NCBI RefSeq assembly: GCF_900111805.1
Contig: NZ_FOJN01000006.1
Span: 168,451-232,450, forward strand
DNA from: Rhodococcoides kroppenstedtii
GTDB taxonomy: Bacteria > Actinomycetota > Actinomycetes > Mycobacteriales > Mycobacteriaceae
Direction of reading: 5' to 3'
Length of the DNA stretch: 64,000 nt
The notes beneath the pieces were generated by a model that saw nothing but the letters and a program-made list of their open reading frames with translations, was not told where the DNA came from and searched no databases. Of this stretch, positions 16,678-25,282 are shown piece after piece; the stretch's first letter is position 1, and every line of letters begins with the position of its first letter. The position numbers were made by a program, and so were the translations under genes.

Positions 16678-17294
16678 GCGAACCGATGGAGTCCTACCGC
16701 GCGTCGGGCTTCGGTGGTGAGCTCGGCCCGGGTCGACGCGCCGCAGTGCTGGTGATCGACGTCGTCCAGGCCTACCTGGTGGACTCGTCGCCGCTGCGAG
16801 CGCCGGTGGACGACGCGGTGGCCGCGGCGGCCCGCCTGGTGGAGGCGGCCCGGGCGCACGACGTGCCCGTCGTCTTCACGCGGGTGAGCTACGGCAAGGG
16901 CGGGGTCGACGGGGGTCTGTTCACTCGGAAGATCCCGTCGCTCAGCGTCTTCGAGGACGGCTCGGCGCTCGCGGACTTCCCGGCGGAACCCGCCCCGCTC
17001 CCCGGCGAGGTGGTGGTGACCAAGCAGTACGCCAGCGCCTTCTTCGGTACGTCGCTGGCCGCCACGCTGACCGCGGACGGCATCGACACGCTCTACCTCT
17101 GCGGGCTGACCACCAGCGGCTGCGTGCGGGCGAGTGCGACCGACGCGCTGCAACACGGCTTTCGCCCGCGGGTCGTGGCCGACGCGTGCGGTGACCGGGC
17201 GGGCGGCATGCACGAGGCGAACCTGCTCGACCTCCGCGCCAAGTACGCCGACGTGATCGGTCTGGAGGAGGCACTCGCGGCTCTGGCCGGGTAG
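16674..17294 (+). CDS. Isochorismatase-family cysteine hydrolase (N-carbamoylsarcosine amidase-like)
   Basis: 206 residues. The catalytic triad is visible: Asp29 ('VLVIDVVQAY'), Lys117 ('VVTKQYASAF') and Cys150 ('TTSGCVRAS'). 'HGFRPRVVADACGDR' matches the end of the fold in N-carbamoylsarcosine amidase and relatives. It should hydrolyse a linear amide or carbamoyl compound to acid and ammonia. The GTG start overlaps the hyuB stop by 4 bp. The HyuAB-then-amidase order is the logic of creatinine breakdown (N-methylhydantoin to N-carbamoylsarcosine to sarcosine), but maleamate-type and other amidases share the fold, so the substrate stays open. Confidence 0.88.
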   Translation: MSEPMESYRASGFGGELGPGRRAAVLVIDVVQAYLVDSSPLRAPVDDAVAAAARLVEAARAHDVPVVFTRVSYGKGGVDGGLFTRKIPSLSVFEDGSALADFPAEPAPLPGEVVVTKQYASAFFGTSLAATLTADGIDTLYLCGLTTSGCVRASATDALQHGFRPRVVADACGDRAGGMHEANLLDLRAKYADVIGLEEALAALAG

Positions 17295-17300
17295 CGGACG

Positions 17301-18707
17301 TCAGGCCAGGGTCACCGCGACGACAGTGTTGCGGCCGCCGCGCTTGGCCTCGTAGAGCGCGCGGTCGGCGGTGTCGAGCAGCGGTGACACCGACGCCGGC
17401 GCCGCGGGCGCCCAGGCGAGACCGATGCTCACCGTGGCGGTGCGGGTGCTGAGCAGGTGAAGGCGTTCGTGGTCGCGGCGAATCGTGTCGGCGACGGCGG
17501 TGGCGTCCTCGTGGTCGGCCATCGGGAGCAGAACCGCGAACTCCTCGCCGCCGATGCGTCCGGCGACGGCGCCGTGGGGCAGGGCGGAGAGAATGCAGCC
17601 GGCCGAGCGGACCAGGGCGACGTCGCCCGCCGCGTGTCCCATGGTGTCGTTGATCGTCTTGAAGTCGTCGAGATCGAGCATGAGCAACGCCACCGGCTGC
17701 GAGGCGTCGACGAGGGTGTTCAGGCGACGCTGGCTGCGTCGGAGGAAGGCGGCACGCGACAGGGTGCCGGTGAGGCTGTCGTACTCGAGGGCCTGGTGCA
17801 GCTTGTTCTGCACCGCCATCCGGTCGAACGTCACCGCCGCGACGAGCAGGGGGCCGAGCGCGACCAAGGCGACGGAGAGGGTGGCGACGGGACTCTGCGT
17901 GGCCTCCCCGGCGCCGAGCACACCGACCCGTCCCGCGATCAACAGGTTCCATCCGGCCCAGCACGCGGTGAGGAGGGCCGTCCCGGAAAACGGAATTCTG
18001 GTGGCGCACCACAGCAGCGCCGGCAGGGGGAGGGCGACCAGCAGCGGCCCGTCGGCGACCATCCCGGCGATCATCAGCGTGACGGCGACCAGGACGGGAA
18101 CGGTCACGGTCCACCGGACCGAGTCGAAGTATCGCGGGGTGGGCGGGCGCCACGGACCGCCCGCCCGGATGGACAGCAGGATCGTCGTCAGAAGGAGATA
18201 GCTGACGAACTCCGACGAGAACCACGCCGTGGGAGACACGGCGGGCGTCACGTCGACCAGCAGTCCCGACAGGCAGGTCGCGACGGTGGCCGACACGACC
18301 GAGGCCACGACGATCCCGACCGAGAGGCGGGCGAACGCGGGAGAACCGGTCAGCAGGAGCGGCTCGGGGCGGCGCCAGCGAATGGTCAGCGCTCCCGCGA
18401 CGACGCCGACGGCGTTGGCGGTGTTGAGCACGGCGGCCGCGTAGGGCTCGGTCCCGCTCACCAGATCCGCGGCCACGCACCCGACGAAAAGAGCGAACAC
18501 CGACGACGCCCGGAGGTGGCGCGGCCAGCGGACGACGAGGGCGAGCGCGACGGCGTTGGCGAACCAGATCGACGCCAGGAGTCCGGGAGGGCGGGTATGG
18601 ATCCCGAGGAGGGCGACCAGGAAGACGACGACCGCCACCGACGCCGGATCGAGAATCGATCGCGGTAGGGGTGGTCGCGGCACCTTCGGCACCTCCGGCG
18701 CAGACAT
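17301..18707 (-). CDS. MASE1-type membrane diguanylate cyclase
   Basis: 468 residues. About eight transmembrane helices fill residues 15-300 in a MASE1-like pattern. A GGDEF domain follows (about 308-465) with 'YDSLTGTLSRAAFL', 'DLDDFKTINDTMGHAAGD' and an active GGEEF site. It should make cyclic di-GMP from two GTP at the membrane in response to an unknown signal. No RxxD inhibitory site is evident before the GGEEF. The ATG has an AAGGA ribosome site. It converges on the amidase gene with a 6-bp gap. Confidence 0.9.
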   Translation of the reverse strand: MSAPEVPKVPRPPLPRSILDPASVAVVVFLVALLGIHTRPPGLLASIWFANAVALALVVRWPRHLRASSVFALFVGCVAADLVSGTEPYAAAVLNTANAVGVVAGALTIRWRRPEPLLLTGSPAFARLSVGIVVASVVSATVATCLSGLLVDVTPAVSPTAWFSSEFVSYLLLTTILLSIRAGGPWRPPTPRYFDSVRWTVTVPVLVAVTLMIAGMVADGPLLVALPLPALLWCATRIPFSGTALLTACWAGWNLLIAGRVGVLGAGEATQSPVATLSVALVALGPLLVAAVTFDRMAVQNKLHQALEYDSLTGTLSRAAFLRRSQRRLNTLVDASQPVALLMLDLDDFKTINDTMGHAAGDVALVRSAGCILSALPHGAVAGRIGGEEFAVLLPMADHEDATAVADTIRRDHERLHLLSTRTATVSIGLAWAPAAPASVSPLLDTADRALYEAKRGGRNTVVAVTLA

Positions 18708-18882
18708 CGGGAGTCCTTCGATCGAGAAGGAACCCCCGGTACCCGCCCGTCACTGGTGACGGGTGAATTGTTCCCAGCTCAGCCGTTGTGGTCCCGCACA
18801 GTATTCACGACTGCGCAGCACCGGTCCACTCTCGCCGGGTGGCCTGCACACGGGACCGTCGAGGACGCTGACACTGAGCGGT

Positions 18883-19539
18883 ATGCACATCTCGACGGGG
18901 TCGTTGCCGACTCGCCTGACATTGCTGATCGTCGGTCTGTTCCTGTACGGATTCTCGATGGCGATGATGATCGCCGGCGGGCTCGGGCTGAACCCGTGGG
19001 ACGTCCTGCACCAGGGTCTCGCACACCGGACCGGCGCGAGCTTCGGGACGATCACCGCCTGCGTGGGGGCCGTCGTTCTTCTGCTCTGGATCCCGCTGCG
19101 GCAGCGGCCCGGCGTCGGCACCGTCGCGAACATCCTGGTCATCGCCGTGTCCGTCGACCTGGCGTCCGCCTGGCTGCCCGACGACGCCTCGCTCCCGGTC
19201 CGCTCGGCTCTCCTCATCGGCGGTGTGGTGATCAACGCCGCCGCCACCGCGATGTACATCTCGGCGGGCATGGGCCCCGGGCCGCGCGACGGTCTCATGA
19301 CGGGCATCGTCGGGCGCACCGGGTGGTCCGTGCGAGTCATCCGCACCGGCATCGAGGTGTCGGTGCTCGCGGTGGGGTGGCTCCTGGGCGGCACCGTCGG
19401 CGTGGGCACGGTGCTCTACGCGCTCGCGATCGGCCCCCTGGTGCAGCTCTCGGTGTGGCTGATGGGCCGACCGGCGCGGTCGATTCAGTCCGAGGTCGGC
19501 TCGATCCCCGCCGCGAGCACGCCCACCGACACACCGTAG
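18883..19539 (+). CDS. YczE/YitT-family membrane protein
   Basis: 218 residues with five hydrophobic helices. 'GGLGLNPWDVLHQGLA' and 'SAGMGPGPRDGLMTGI' are the paired signature loops of the YczE/YitT family, whose function is not established; transport of small anions has been suggested for some. The ATG at 18883 gives a start just before helix 1; longer readings lack family support. The last 55 bp overlap the opposing small gene. Confidence 0.8.
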   Translation: MHISTGSLPTRLTLLIVGLFLYGFSMAMMIAGGLGLNPWDVLHQGLAHRTGASFGTITACVGAVVLLLWIPLRQRPGVGTVANILVIAVSVDLASAWLPDDASLPVRSALLIGGVVINAAATAMYISAGMGPGPRDGLMTGIVGRTGWSVRVIRTGIEVSVLAVGWLLGGTVGVGTVLYALAIGPLVQLSVWLMGRPARSIQSEVGSIPAASTPTDTP

Positions 19540-19886
19540 GGAAGGAAGCGGACCTTGCGACGCGGGTCGACGTTGTCCCGGTGCGCCCGCAGCGCGTCGA
19601 GCTCGGTGGCGAAGACCTGGTCGATGCCGGCCGACCCGTCGTCGTCGATCGTGTAGATCACCCACACGCCGTCGCCCTTCTCGCCCGTCGTGGCCGGTGC
19701 GGGGGCCGGGGTCGGCGTCCGTGTCGGGGCGGCGGTGAACATGCCGACGAGGTTGCCCAGCGGGTTCCCGCCGGTGTCGGCGTTCCGCATCGCCTGCCCG
19801 AAGAGATCACGCAGGCCCTCGCTCGCCTCGCGGGCGACGCGCTCGAAGTCCTCCGGGTCGAATCCGAACTGTCCGTTGCCGCTCAT
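19485..19886 (-). CDS. Conserved hypothetical protein, 133 aa
   Basis: I do not recognise a named family. The first 50 residues are acidic and helical, a Pro/Thr/Ala linker (about 52-68) follows, and the C-terminal part ('VWVIYTIDDDGSAGIDQVFATELDALRAHRD') looks like a small alpha/beta domain. It has no signal peptide or membrane helix. Its 3' end overlaps the YczE-type gene by 55 bp in tail-to-tail orientation. Codon use is as strongly GC3-biased as in its neighbours, which supports a real gene. Confidence 0.65.
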   Translation of the reverse strand: MSGNGQFGFDPEDFERVAREASEGLRDLFGQAMRNADTGGNPLGNLVGMFTAAPTRTPTPAPAPATTGEKGDGVWVIYTIDDDGSAGIDQVFATELDALRAHRDNVDPRRKVRFLPYGVSVGVLAAGIEPTSD

Positions 19887-19952
19887 GGTGCACCTCTCGG
19901 GGGGATCGGGATCTGCCGTTCTTCCCCGATCAACGTCCGCCGACCCTCCCGC

Positions 19953-19978
19953 GGTTCCCCTCGGCCGATTCCGGGTAT
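19953..19978 (+). promoter_or_regulatory. SigF-like promoter of the DJ-1/PfpI gene
   Basis: GGTTC (19953-19957), 15 bp and GGGTAT (19973-19978) closely match the mycobacterial SigF consensus GGTTT-N15-17-GGGTAT. It lies 51 bp before the start codon, so the gene is probably stress- or stationary-phase-induced. Confidence 0.5.
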
Positions 19979-20029
19979 GTGATGTGCGGACCCTGCTTCT
20001 CCATTCTCGACGGATCGAGGACTTCTCTC

Positions 20030-20731
20030 ATGACGACGTTGCTGTTCGTGGTGACCGGCGCCGACCACTGGACCTTGAAGGACGGATCGACGCACCCCAC
20101 CGGTTACTGGGCGGAGGAACTGGTCGCCTCGCACCGCACCTTCGTCGGCGCCGGCTGGGACGTCGTCGTGGCCACTCCGGGCGGGGTGCGCCCGACGGTC
20201 GACCAGGGCTCGCTCGCCGTCGACGCCAACGGCGGTGACGAGACCAAGGTCGCGGAGTTGAAGCAGTACCTCGCCGACATCGAGGACGTGCTCGCCGCAC
20301 CGGCGAAGCTCGAGGAGCAGACGGCGTCGTCGTTCGACGTGGTGTTCGTGCCCGGTGGGCACGGCCCGATGGAGGACCTGGCCGTCTCCCCGGAGTTCGG
20401 GTCGTTGGTCACCGAGTTCCTCGACAGCGGCAAGGTGGTCTCGGCCGTCTGCCACGCGCCCGCCGCGCTGCTCGCCGCGACACGTGACGACGGCTCGTGG
20501 CCTTTCGCCGGCTACGAGCTCACCGGCTTCACCAACACCGAGGAGGAGCAGGCCGGGCTCGCCGACAAGGCACCGTGGCTGCTCGAGACCCGCCTGCGGG
20601 AGGGCGGCGCGTCGTTCTCCTCCGGCGAGGCGTGGTCGCCGCACGTCGTGGTGGACCGCACCGTCTACACCGGCCAGAACCCCGCGTCGACCGCTCCGCT
20701 GGCCGAACGGGTGGTGGCTGCGCTCGGCTAG
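20030..20731 (+). CDS. DJ-1/PfpI (Hsp31-like) protein
   Basis: 233 residues of the class I glutamine amidotransferase-like fold. The nucleophile elbow 'VSAVCHAPAAL' carries the Cys, and 'FDVVFVPGGHGPMEDL' holds the conserved Glu/Asp region. Insertions and length match the Hsp31/HchA branch, whose members act as glutathione-independent glyoxalases or protein repair enzymes for glycation damage. The ATG has a GAGGA site upstream. A SigF-like promoter precedes it, in line with a stress role. Confidence 0.85.
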   Translation: MTTLLFVVTGADHWTLKDGSTHPTGYWAEELVASHRTFVGAGWDVVVATPGGVRPTVDQGSLAVDANGGDETKVAELKQYLADIEDVLAAPAKLEEQTASSFDVVFVPGGHGPMEDLAVSPEFGSLVTEFLDSGKVVSAVCHAPAALLAATRDDGSWPFAGYELTGFTNTEEEQAGLADKAPWLLETRLREGGASFSSGEAWSPHVVVDRTVYTGQNPASTAPLAERVVAALG

Positions 20732-20737
20732 GCCTCG

Positions 20738-20819
20738 GTGCGCGAGTTTCCCCACACGATCACGGCGGATTTCGCGGATCCGCGAGTTCGCGGTCGATCC
20801 TGTGGCAGAACTCGCGCTT
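20738..20819. repeat. Long palindromic REP/MITE-like element between convergent genes
   Basis: Two 24-bp arms (20738-20761 and 20796-20819) are inverted copies matching at about 19 of 24 positions, including a shared 9-bp GCGCGAGTT. The centre holds a perfect 12-bp palindrome CGCGGATCCGCG (20773-20784). The right arm contains the hglS stop codon. It could act as a bidirectional terminator and looks like a dispersed palindromic repeat. Confidence 0.5.
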
Positions 20820-22191
20820 ACCATGTCGGCCTGGTCGGAAGCGTCCAGTGCGCGACGACGGCGTCGAGCGAGGCGGCGCGCCCGGCGCCGTACAGCGCGT
20901 AGGGGTCGTGAATCGGGCGGTCGACGGCCCCCTCGAGCCACGCGAGATCGACTGCAGCACCGTCGGAGTCGTCGTCACGACGGCTGCTGCCGGTGAGGTT
21001 GGAGCGGAAGATGCCGGCGGCGGAGGCCGGGAGGAAATCTTCGTACACGACGGGCGTGGCGGTGGCCCACCCGCCGTCGAGCAGCTCGGCCACGGTGGAC
21101 GGTGGTGGACCGTCCGGGCGCTCGTCGGTGGGTGCGACGGTGAAGTAGGCGAGGTCGGCGTCGAGCATCCCGCGCTCGGTGGCGGGAGCGGCAGCCCGCC
21201 AGTTCGCCGCTGCGTCACCGGGTTGGACGAGCAGGCGGTCGTAAAGTTCCCGTCCGCGCGGCGTCGCGGCCAGTCCTCGTGCCTCCACCTCGCCGAAGCG
21301 CACCCGCAGCGTGTCGTCGGTGATGCGGCCGTCCGGCTCGCGGAAGCGTCGTGGTTCGGCCAGGGCGCGGAAGGACGTCTGGCGGAGCAGCAGGTCCGGC
21401 CCGCCCCAGCGCGGGGGACCCTGCACGGTGTCGATCATTTCGATGCCGCGGGCCTGCATCCGCGTGTAGAGCCCGTCGATGTCGAGCACGCGCGGCGTCA
21501 GGTGGTTGATGTGGGTGCTGGTGACACCGCCGATGTCGGCGGCCACCGAGGAGACGCGGGAGAGTTCGGCGTACCAGTTCCGATCGACCGGCTCGGGGGA
21601 CAGGGCGAACGCGGCGGTGGCGGCGGTCAGGAACGCCTCGGCGTCGTCCCCGTCCAGTCCGCCCTCCCTGCTCGCGCGGTCGGCGAGCGTGAGCAGCGAG
21701 GGAGGGAACAGCGTTCGGCGGGAGAGGAATTCGCTCAACCGCGCGGCGAGGTCGGGGGTGAAGAACCGCCGATCGTCGACGACGAGCATCGAGGTGAACA
21801 CCCGGAACGGGTTGCGGGCCAGCTCGTCTCGATCCACCGGCCGGAACGCAGTGGAGACCACCGGCACCGCCGCGGCGGTCTCGCGCAGGTAGTAGAACCC
21901 CACCGGGTACATGCCGAGAGCGCCGAAGACGGTGGCCACGGCGGCGAGTTCGGCCGGCGTGCCCACCCGGATCGCGCCGTGCCGCTCGGCCGTCACCCGC
22001 TCGATCGACCCGAGCCGCTCCGCGTCCTCGCCGTGCGTTGCCAGGACGTCGGCGTTGACCTCGCGGGCCACGTCGACCAGCGTCGTGTACGCAGGTACCT
22101 CCCGGCCGTACAGCGCGGAGAGCCGGGCGGCGAACGCGGTGCGCAACGCGGTCGCGTCGTACCGGTCGCGGTGCGGTGATCGAACGGTCAT
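20818..22191 (-). CDS. hglS: 2-oxoadipate dioxygenase/decarboxylase (HglS, DUF1338)
   Basis: 457 residues of the DUF1338/YdcJ family, now known as HglS. Iron ligands of the VOC-like fold can be placed: His71 ('AERHGAIRVG'), His227 ('STHINHLTPR') and Glu301 or Glu303 ('RFGEVEARG'). HglS oxidises and decarboxylates 2-oxoadipate to D-2-hydroxyglutarate in D-lysine catabolism. It starts 13 bp after the nuoN stop on the same strand, without a clear ribosome site, so it could be read from the nuo transcript. No other lysine-degradation gene is near. Confidence 0.88.
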   Translation of the reverse strand: MTVRSPHRDRYDATALRTAFAARLSALYGREVPAYTTLVDVAREVNADVLATHGEDAERLGSIERVTAERHGAIRVGTPAELAAVATVFGALGMYPVGFYYLRETAAAVPVVSTAFRPVDRDELARNPFRVFTSMLVVDDRRFFTPDLAARLSEFLSRRTLFPPSLLTLADRASREGGLDGDDAEAFLTAATAAFALSPEPVDRNWYAELSRVSSVAADIGGVTSTHINHLTPRVLDIDGLYTRMQARGIEMIDTVQGPPRWGGPDLLLRQTSFRALAEPRRFREPDGRITDDTLRVRFGEVEARGLAATPRGRELYDRLLVQPGDAAANWRAAAPATERGMLDADLAYFTVAPTDERPDGPPPSTVAELLDGGWATATPVVYEDFLPASAAGIFRSNLTGSSRRDDDSDGAAVDLAWLEGAVDRPIHDPYALYGAGRAASLDAVVAHWTLPTRPTW

Positions 22192-22204
22192 GGCCGGCAG
22201 CCTG

Positions 22205-23749
22205 TCACGTCGCGAGCAGCGCCGCCGCGTGATCCATCAGGTCCAACAGGGGCTGCGGGACGATGCCGAGAACGATGGTGACGACGGCGGCCACACCCAC
22301 GACCACGGTGACCCCCGGCCCGGCGTCGACGGTGGGCGGGGACCCCTCCGCCGGGGTGAAGAAGAGCACCACGATCACGCGCACGTAGAACGACGCGGCG
22401 ACGGCGCTGGAGAGGACGCCGACCACCACGAGCGCGGCGCCGCCCTCCGAGAGCGCGGCCTCGAACACCGCGAACTTGCTGGTGAAGCCGCTCGTGAGCG
22501 GGATGCCGGCGAAGGCCAGCAGGAACAGGGCGAACGCACCGGCCAGGAGCGGGGACCGGCTGCCGAGGCCCGCCCAGCGGGAGAGGGTGGTGGCCGGGCC
22601 GCCGTCGTCGCGCACGGCGCACACCACCGCGAACGCGCCGAGCGTGCTGACGGAGTACGCCGCCAGGTAGAACAGCGTCGCGGCGATGCCCGCGTTCCCT
22701 GCGACGACGCCGGTCAGCAGGAACCCTGCGTGTGCGACGGACGAGTACGCCAGCATGCGCACCACGTCGGTCTGGGTGACGGCGACGACGGCGCCCACCA
22801 CCATCGTCGCGATCGCCACCGCCCACAGCATCGGCCGGATCTGATCCTCGAGGGCGGGCGCGGCGACGACGAGGACGCGGACGAGGGCGCCGAACGCCGC
22901 CACCTTGGTGGCCGCCGCCATGAACGCGGTGACGGGAATCGGCGCGCCCTGGTACACGTCGGGAACCCACGAATGGAACGGCACCGCACCGACTTTGAAC
23001 AGCAGCCCGACGGCCACGAGCCCGACGCCCATGACCCCGAGCAGTGGGTCGGTGGCGGATCCGGTCGCACTCGCCTCGGCGATGCCCGCGAGATCGACCG
23101 TCCCCGCGTACCCGTAGAGCAGGGCCACCCCGAAGAGGAAGAACGCCGACGAGAACGCCCCGAGCAGGAAGTACTTGAGCGACGCCTCCTGGGAGAGCAG
23201 CCGTCGTCGCCGCGCCAGTCCGCAGAGCAGGTAGAGAGGCAGCGAGAGCACCTCGAGGGCCACGAACATCGTCAGCAGATCGGCGGAGGCGGGCAGCACC
23301 ATCATGCCGCCGGCGGCGAAGAGGGTGAGCGGATAGACCTCGGTACGGGTGAGCCGGGCGGTCACCGCGCGCGCCTCGGCGAGGCTGCCGGGGACGACGG
23401 ACGCCTGCGGTGTGAACGCGTCCACCCGCTCGGCTTCCGGGTGGTCGAGGGTTCGGTGCGCGACCAGCGCGACGGCGCCGGCGGTGACGACCAGGATGCT
23501 GCCCTGCAGCGCCAGCGTGACGCCGTCCACGGCGAGCGCTCCCGCGACGACGAGGTCCTCGGCGCCGGCCAGCGCGACGACGGCTGCGAGCGCCGCGGCG
23601 AGCGCGCCGAGGGAGAGGACGAGTTGGGTCCGGCGCCGCGCCTCGGCGGGGACGAAGGCCTCGACGAGCACCGCGATCACCGCGGCGGCGAGCACGATGA
23701 TCATGGGGGACAGGAGGGCGTACTCGACGGACGGAGTCGGAACGGTCAC
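22205..23749 (-). CDS. nuoN: NADH-quinone oxidoreductase subunit N
   Basis: 514 residues, about 14 membrane helices. NuoN is one of the three antiporter-like subunits of the complex I membrane arm. 'ALEVLSLPLYLLCGLARRR', 'SLKYFLLGAFSSAFFL' and 'GAVPFHSWVPDVYQGAP' hold the conserved Glu and Lys residues of the proton path. The GTG start overlaps the nuoM stop by 4 bp. Last nuo gene; hglS follows after 13 bp. Confidence 0.96.
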   Translation of the reverse strand: MTVPTPSVEYALLSPMIIVLAAAVIAVLVEAFVPAEARRRTQLVLSLGALAAALAAVVALAGAEDLVVAGALAVDGVTLALQGSILVVTAGAVALVAHRTLDHPEAERVDAFTPQASVVPGSLAEARAVTARLTRTEVYPLTLFAAGGMMVLPASADLLTMFVALEVLSLPLYLLCGLARRRRLLSQEASLKYFLLGAFSSAFFLFGVALLYGYAGTVDLAGIAEASATGSATDPLLGVMGVGLVAVGLLFKVGAVPFHSWVPDVYQGAPIPVTAFMAAATKVAAFGALVRVLVVAAPALEDQIRPMLWAVAIATMVVGAVVAVTQTDVVRMLAYSSVAHAGFLLTGVVAGNAGIAATLFYLAAYSVSTLGAFAVVCAVRDDGGPATTLSRWAGLGSRSPLLAGAFALFLLAFAGIPLTSGFTSKFAVFEAALSEGGAALVVVGVLSSAVAASFYVRVIVVLFFTPAEGSPPTVDAGPGVTVVVGVAAVVTIVLGIVPQPLLDLMDHAAALLAT

Positions 23750-25281
23750 GGTGCTGCCACTCCTTGCTCCACCGGTTGGACCGAGGTCCGGTCCACGGCG
23801 GGGGTGATGACGTCGAGCATCGGCTTCGGGTAGACGCCGAGTCCCACCACGAGCACGAGAAGCGGTGCGACGACGACGAGTTCACGCGGGACCAGATCGC
23901 GGATGCGGCGGTCGGCCTCGGTGGTCGGTCCCGTCATGACCCGTTGGTATAGCCAGAGGATGTACACCGCGGACAGGACCAGCGCGACGGCGGCGACCAC
24001 CGCCGCGACCTCGTACCGGGCGTACGTGCCCACCAGGACCAGGAATTCGCTGACGAACGGGGCGAGTCCCGGCAGGGACAGGGTGGCCAGGCCGGCGATC
24101 AGGAACGTGCCGGCCAGCACGGGCGCGGTGCGGCCGACCCCGCCGTAGTCGGCGATCTCGGCGGTGCCCCGACGAGCGACCAGGAAGCCGGCCACGAGGA
24201 ACAGTGCGGCCGTGGCGATGCCGTGGTTGAGCATGTACAGCGTCGACCCGGCCTGGGCCTGCGCGGTGAGGGCGAAGATGCCGAGCACGATGAACCCGAA
24301 GTGCGAGATCGACGTGTAGGCGATGAGGCGCATCATGTCCGTCGAGCCGATCGCGAGGATCGCCCCGTAGACGATGCCGATCACCGCGAGCCCGACGATC
24401 CACGGTGCGAACGTGGCCGACGCGTCGGGGAAGAGCTGCAGGCAGTACCGCAGCATGCCGAACGTCCCCACCTTGTCGACGATCGCCATCATGAGAACCG
24501 CAGTGGCCGGGGTGGATTCGACGGCCGCGCCCGGCAACCAGGTGTGCAGGGGCCAGAGCGGCGCCTTGACCGCGAAGGCGACCAGGAAGCCGAGGAAGAT
24601 CGCGTTGATCACGGCGGGGCTCGCGCCGAGGTCGCCGGTGGCGGCCGCGTCGGCGATCGCCCGCACGTCGAACGTCCCGGCCGAGAACGGTGATGCCTCG
24701 GCGGCGGTGACGGCGTACAGGCCGATGACGGCCGCGAGCATCACCAGACCACCGGCGAGGTTGTAGAGCAGGAACTTCACCGCCGCTGCGCGTGCAGCAC
24801 CGACGCGCGGACCGAAGCCGCCGATGAGGAAGTACATCGGCACCAGCATGGCTTCGAAGAACACGTAGAACAGCAGGATGTCGAGGGAGAGCAGGGAGAC
24901 CAGCACCATCGACTCGACCACGAGGATCAGCGCCACGTAGGTGTGCGGGCGGCGTGACGCCGCGCCGCGGCCTTCGACGTCTCGCCACCCGGCGAGCAGC
25001 AGCAGCGGCACCAGAACCGTGGTCAGCAGCACCAGGGTGAGCGCGACACCGTCGACACCGAGGACGTACCCGGCGCCGAATCGCGGGATCCACGTTGCGG
25101 ATTCGACGAACTGGTAACCCATGGCGCCGGGTACGAAGCGCACGGCGACCACCACGGACAGGGCGAACGCGGCGAGGGAGGCCAGCAGCGCGACCACCCT
25201 GGCCGCGGAGGCGGACCCGCGCGGGGCGATCAGGGCGGCCACGGCGCCGAGCAGGGGCAGGACCCAGAGAGCGGTCAGCAT
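23746..25281 (-). CDS. nuoM: NADH-quinone oxidoreductase subunit M
   Basis: 511 residues with about 14 membrane helices. The start is the ATG at 25281 ('MLTALWVLPLLGAV'), one base after the nuoL stop; longer readings extend into nuoL. 'LFYVFFEAMLVPMYFLIGGFG' carries the conserved helix-5 Glu, and 'VKAPLWPLHTWLPGAAVES' the Lys helix and loop signature. Proton-pumping subunit of complex I. Confidence 0.96.
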   Translation of the reverse strand: MLTALWVLPLLGAVAALIAPRGSASAARVVALLASLAAFALSVVVAVRFVPGAMGYQFVESATWIPRFGAGYVLGVDGVALTLVLLTTVLVPLLLLAGWRDVEGRGAASRRPHTYVALILVVESMVLVSLLSLDILLFYVFFEAMLVPMYFLIGGFGPRVGAARAAAVKFLLYNLAGGLVMLAAVIGLYAVTAAEASPFSAGTFDVRAIADAAATGDLGASPAVINAIFLGFLVAFAVKAPLWPLHTWLPGAAVESTPATAVLMMAIVDKVGTFGMLRYCLQLFPDASATFAPWIVGLAVIGIVYGAILAIGSTDMMRLIAYTSISHFGFIVLGIFALTAQAQAGSTLYMLNHGIATAALFLVAGFLVARRGTAEIADYGGVGRTAPVLAGTFLIAGLATLSLPGLAPFVSEFLVLVGTYARYEVAAVVAAVALVLSAVYILWLYQRVMTGPTTEADRRIRDLVPRELVVVAPLLVLVVGLGVYPKPMLDVITPAVDRTSVQPVEQGVAAP

Positions 25282-25282
25282 G

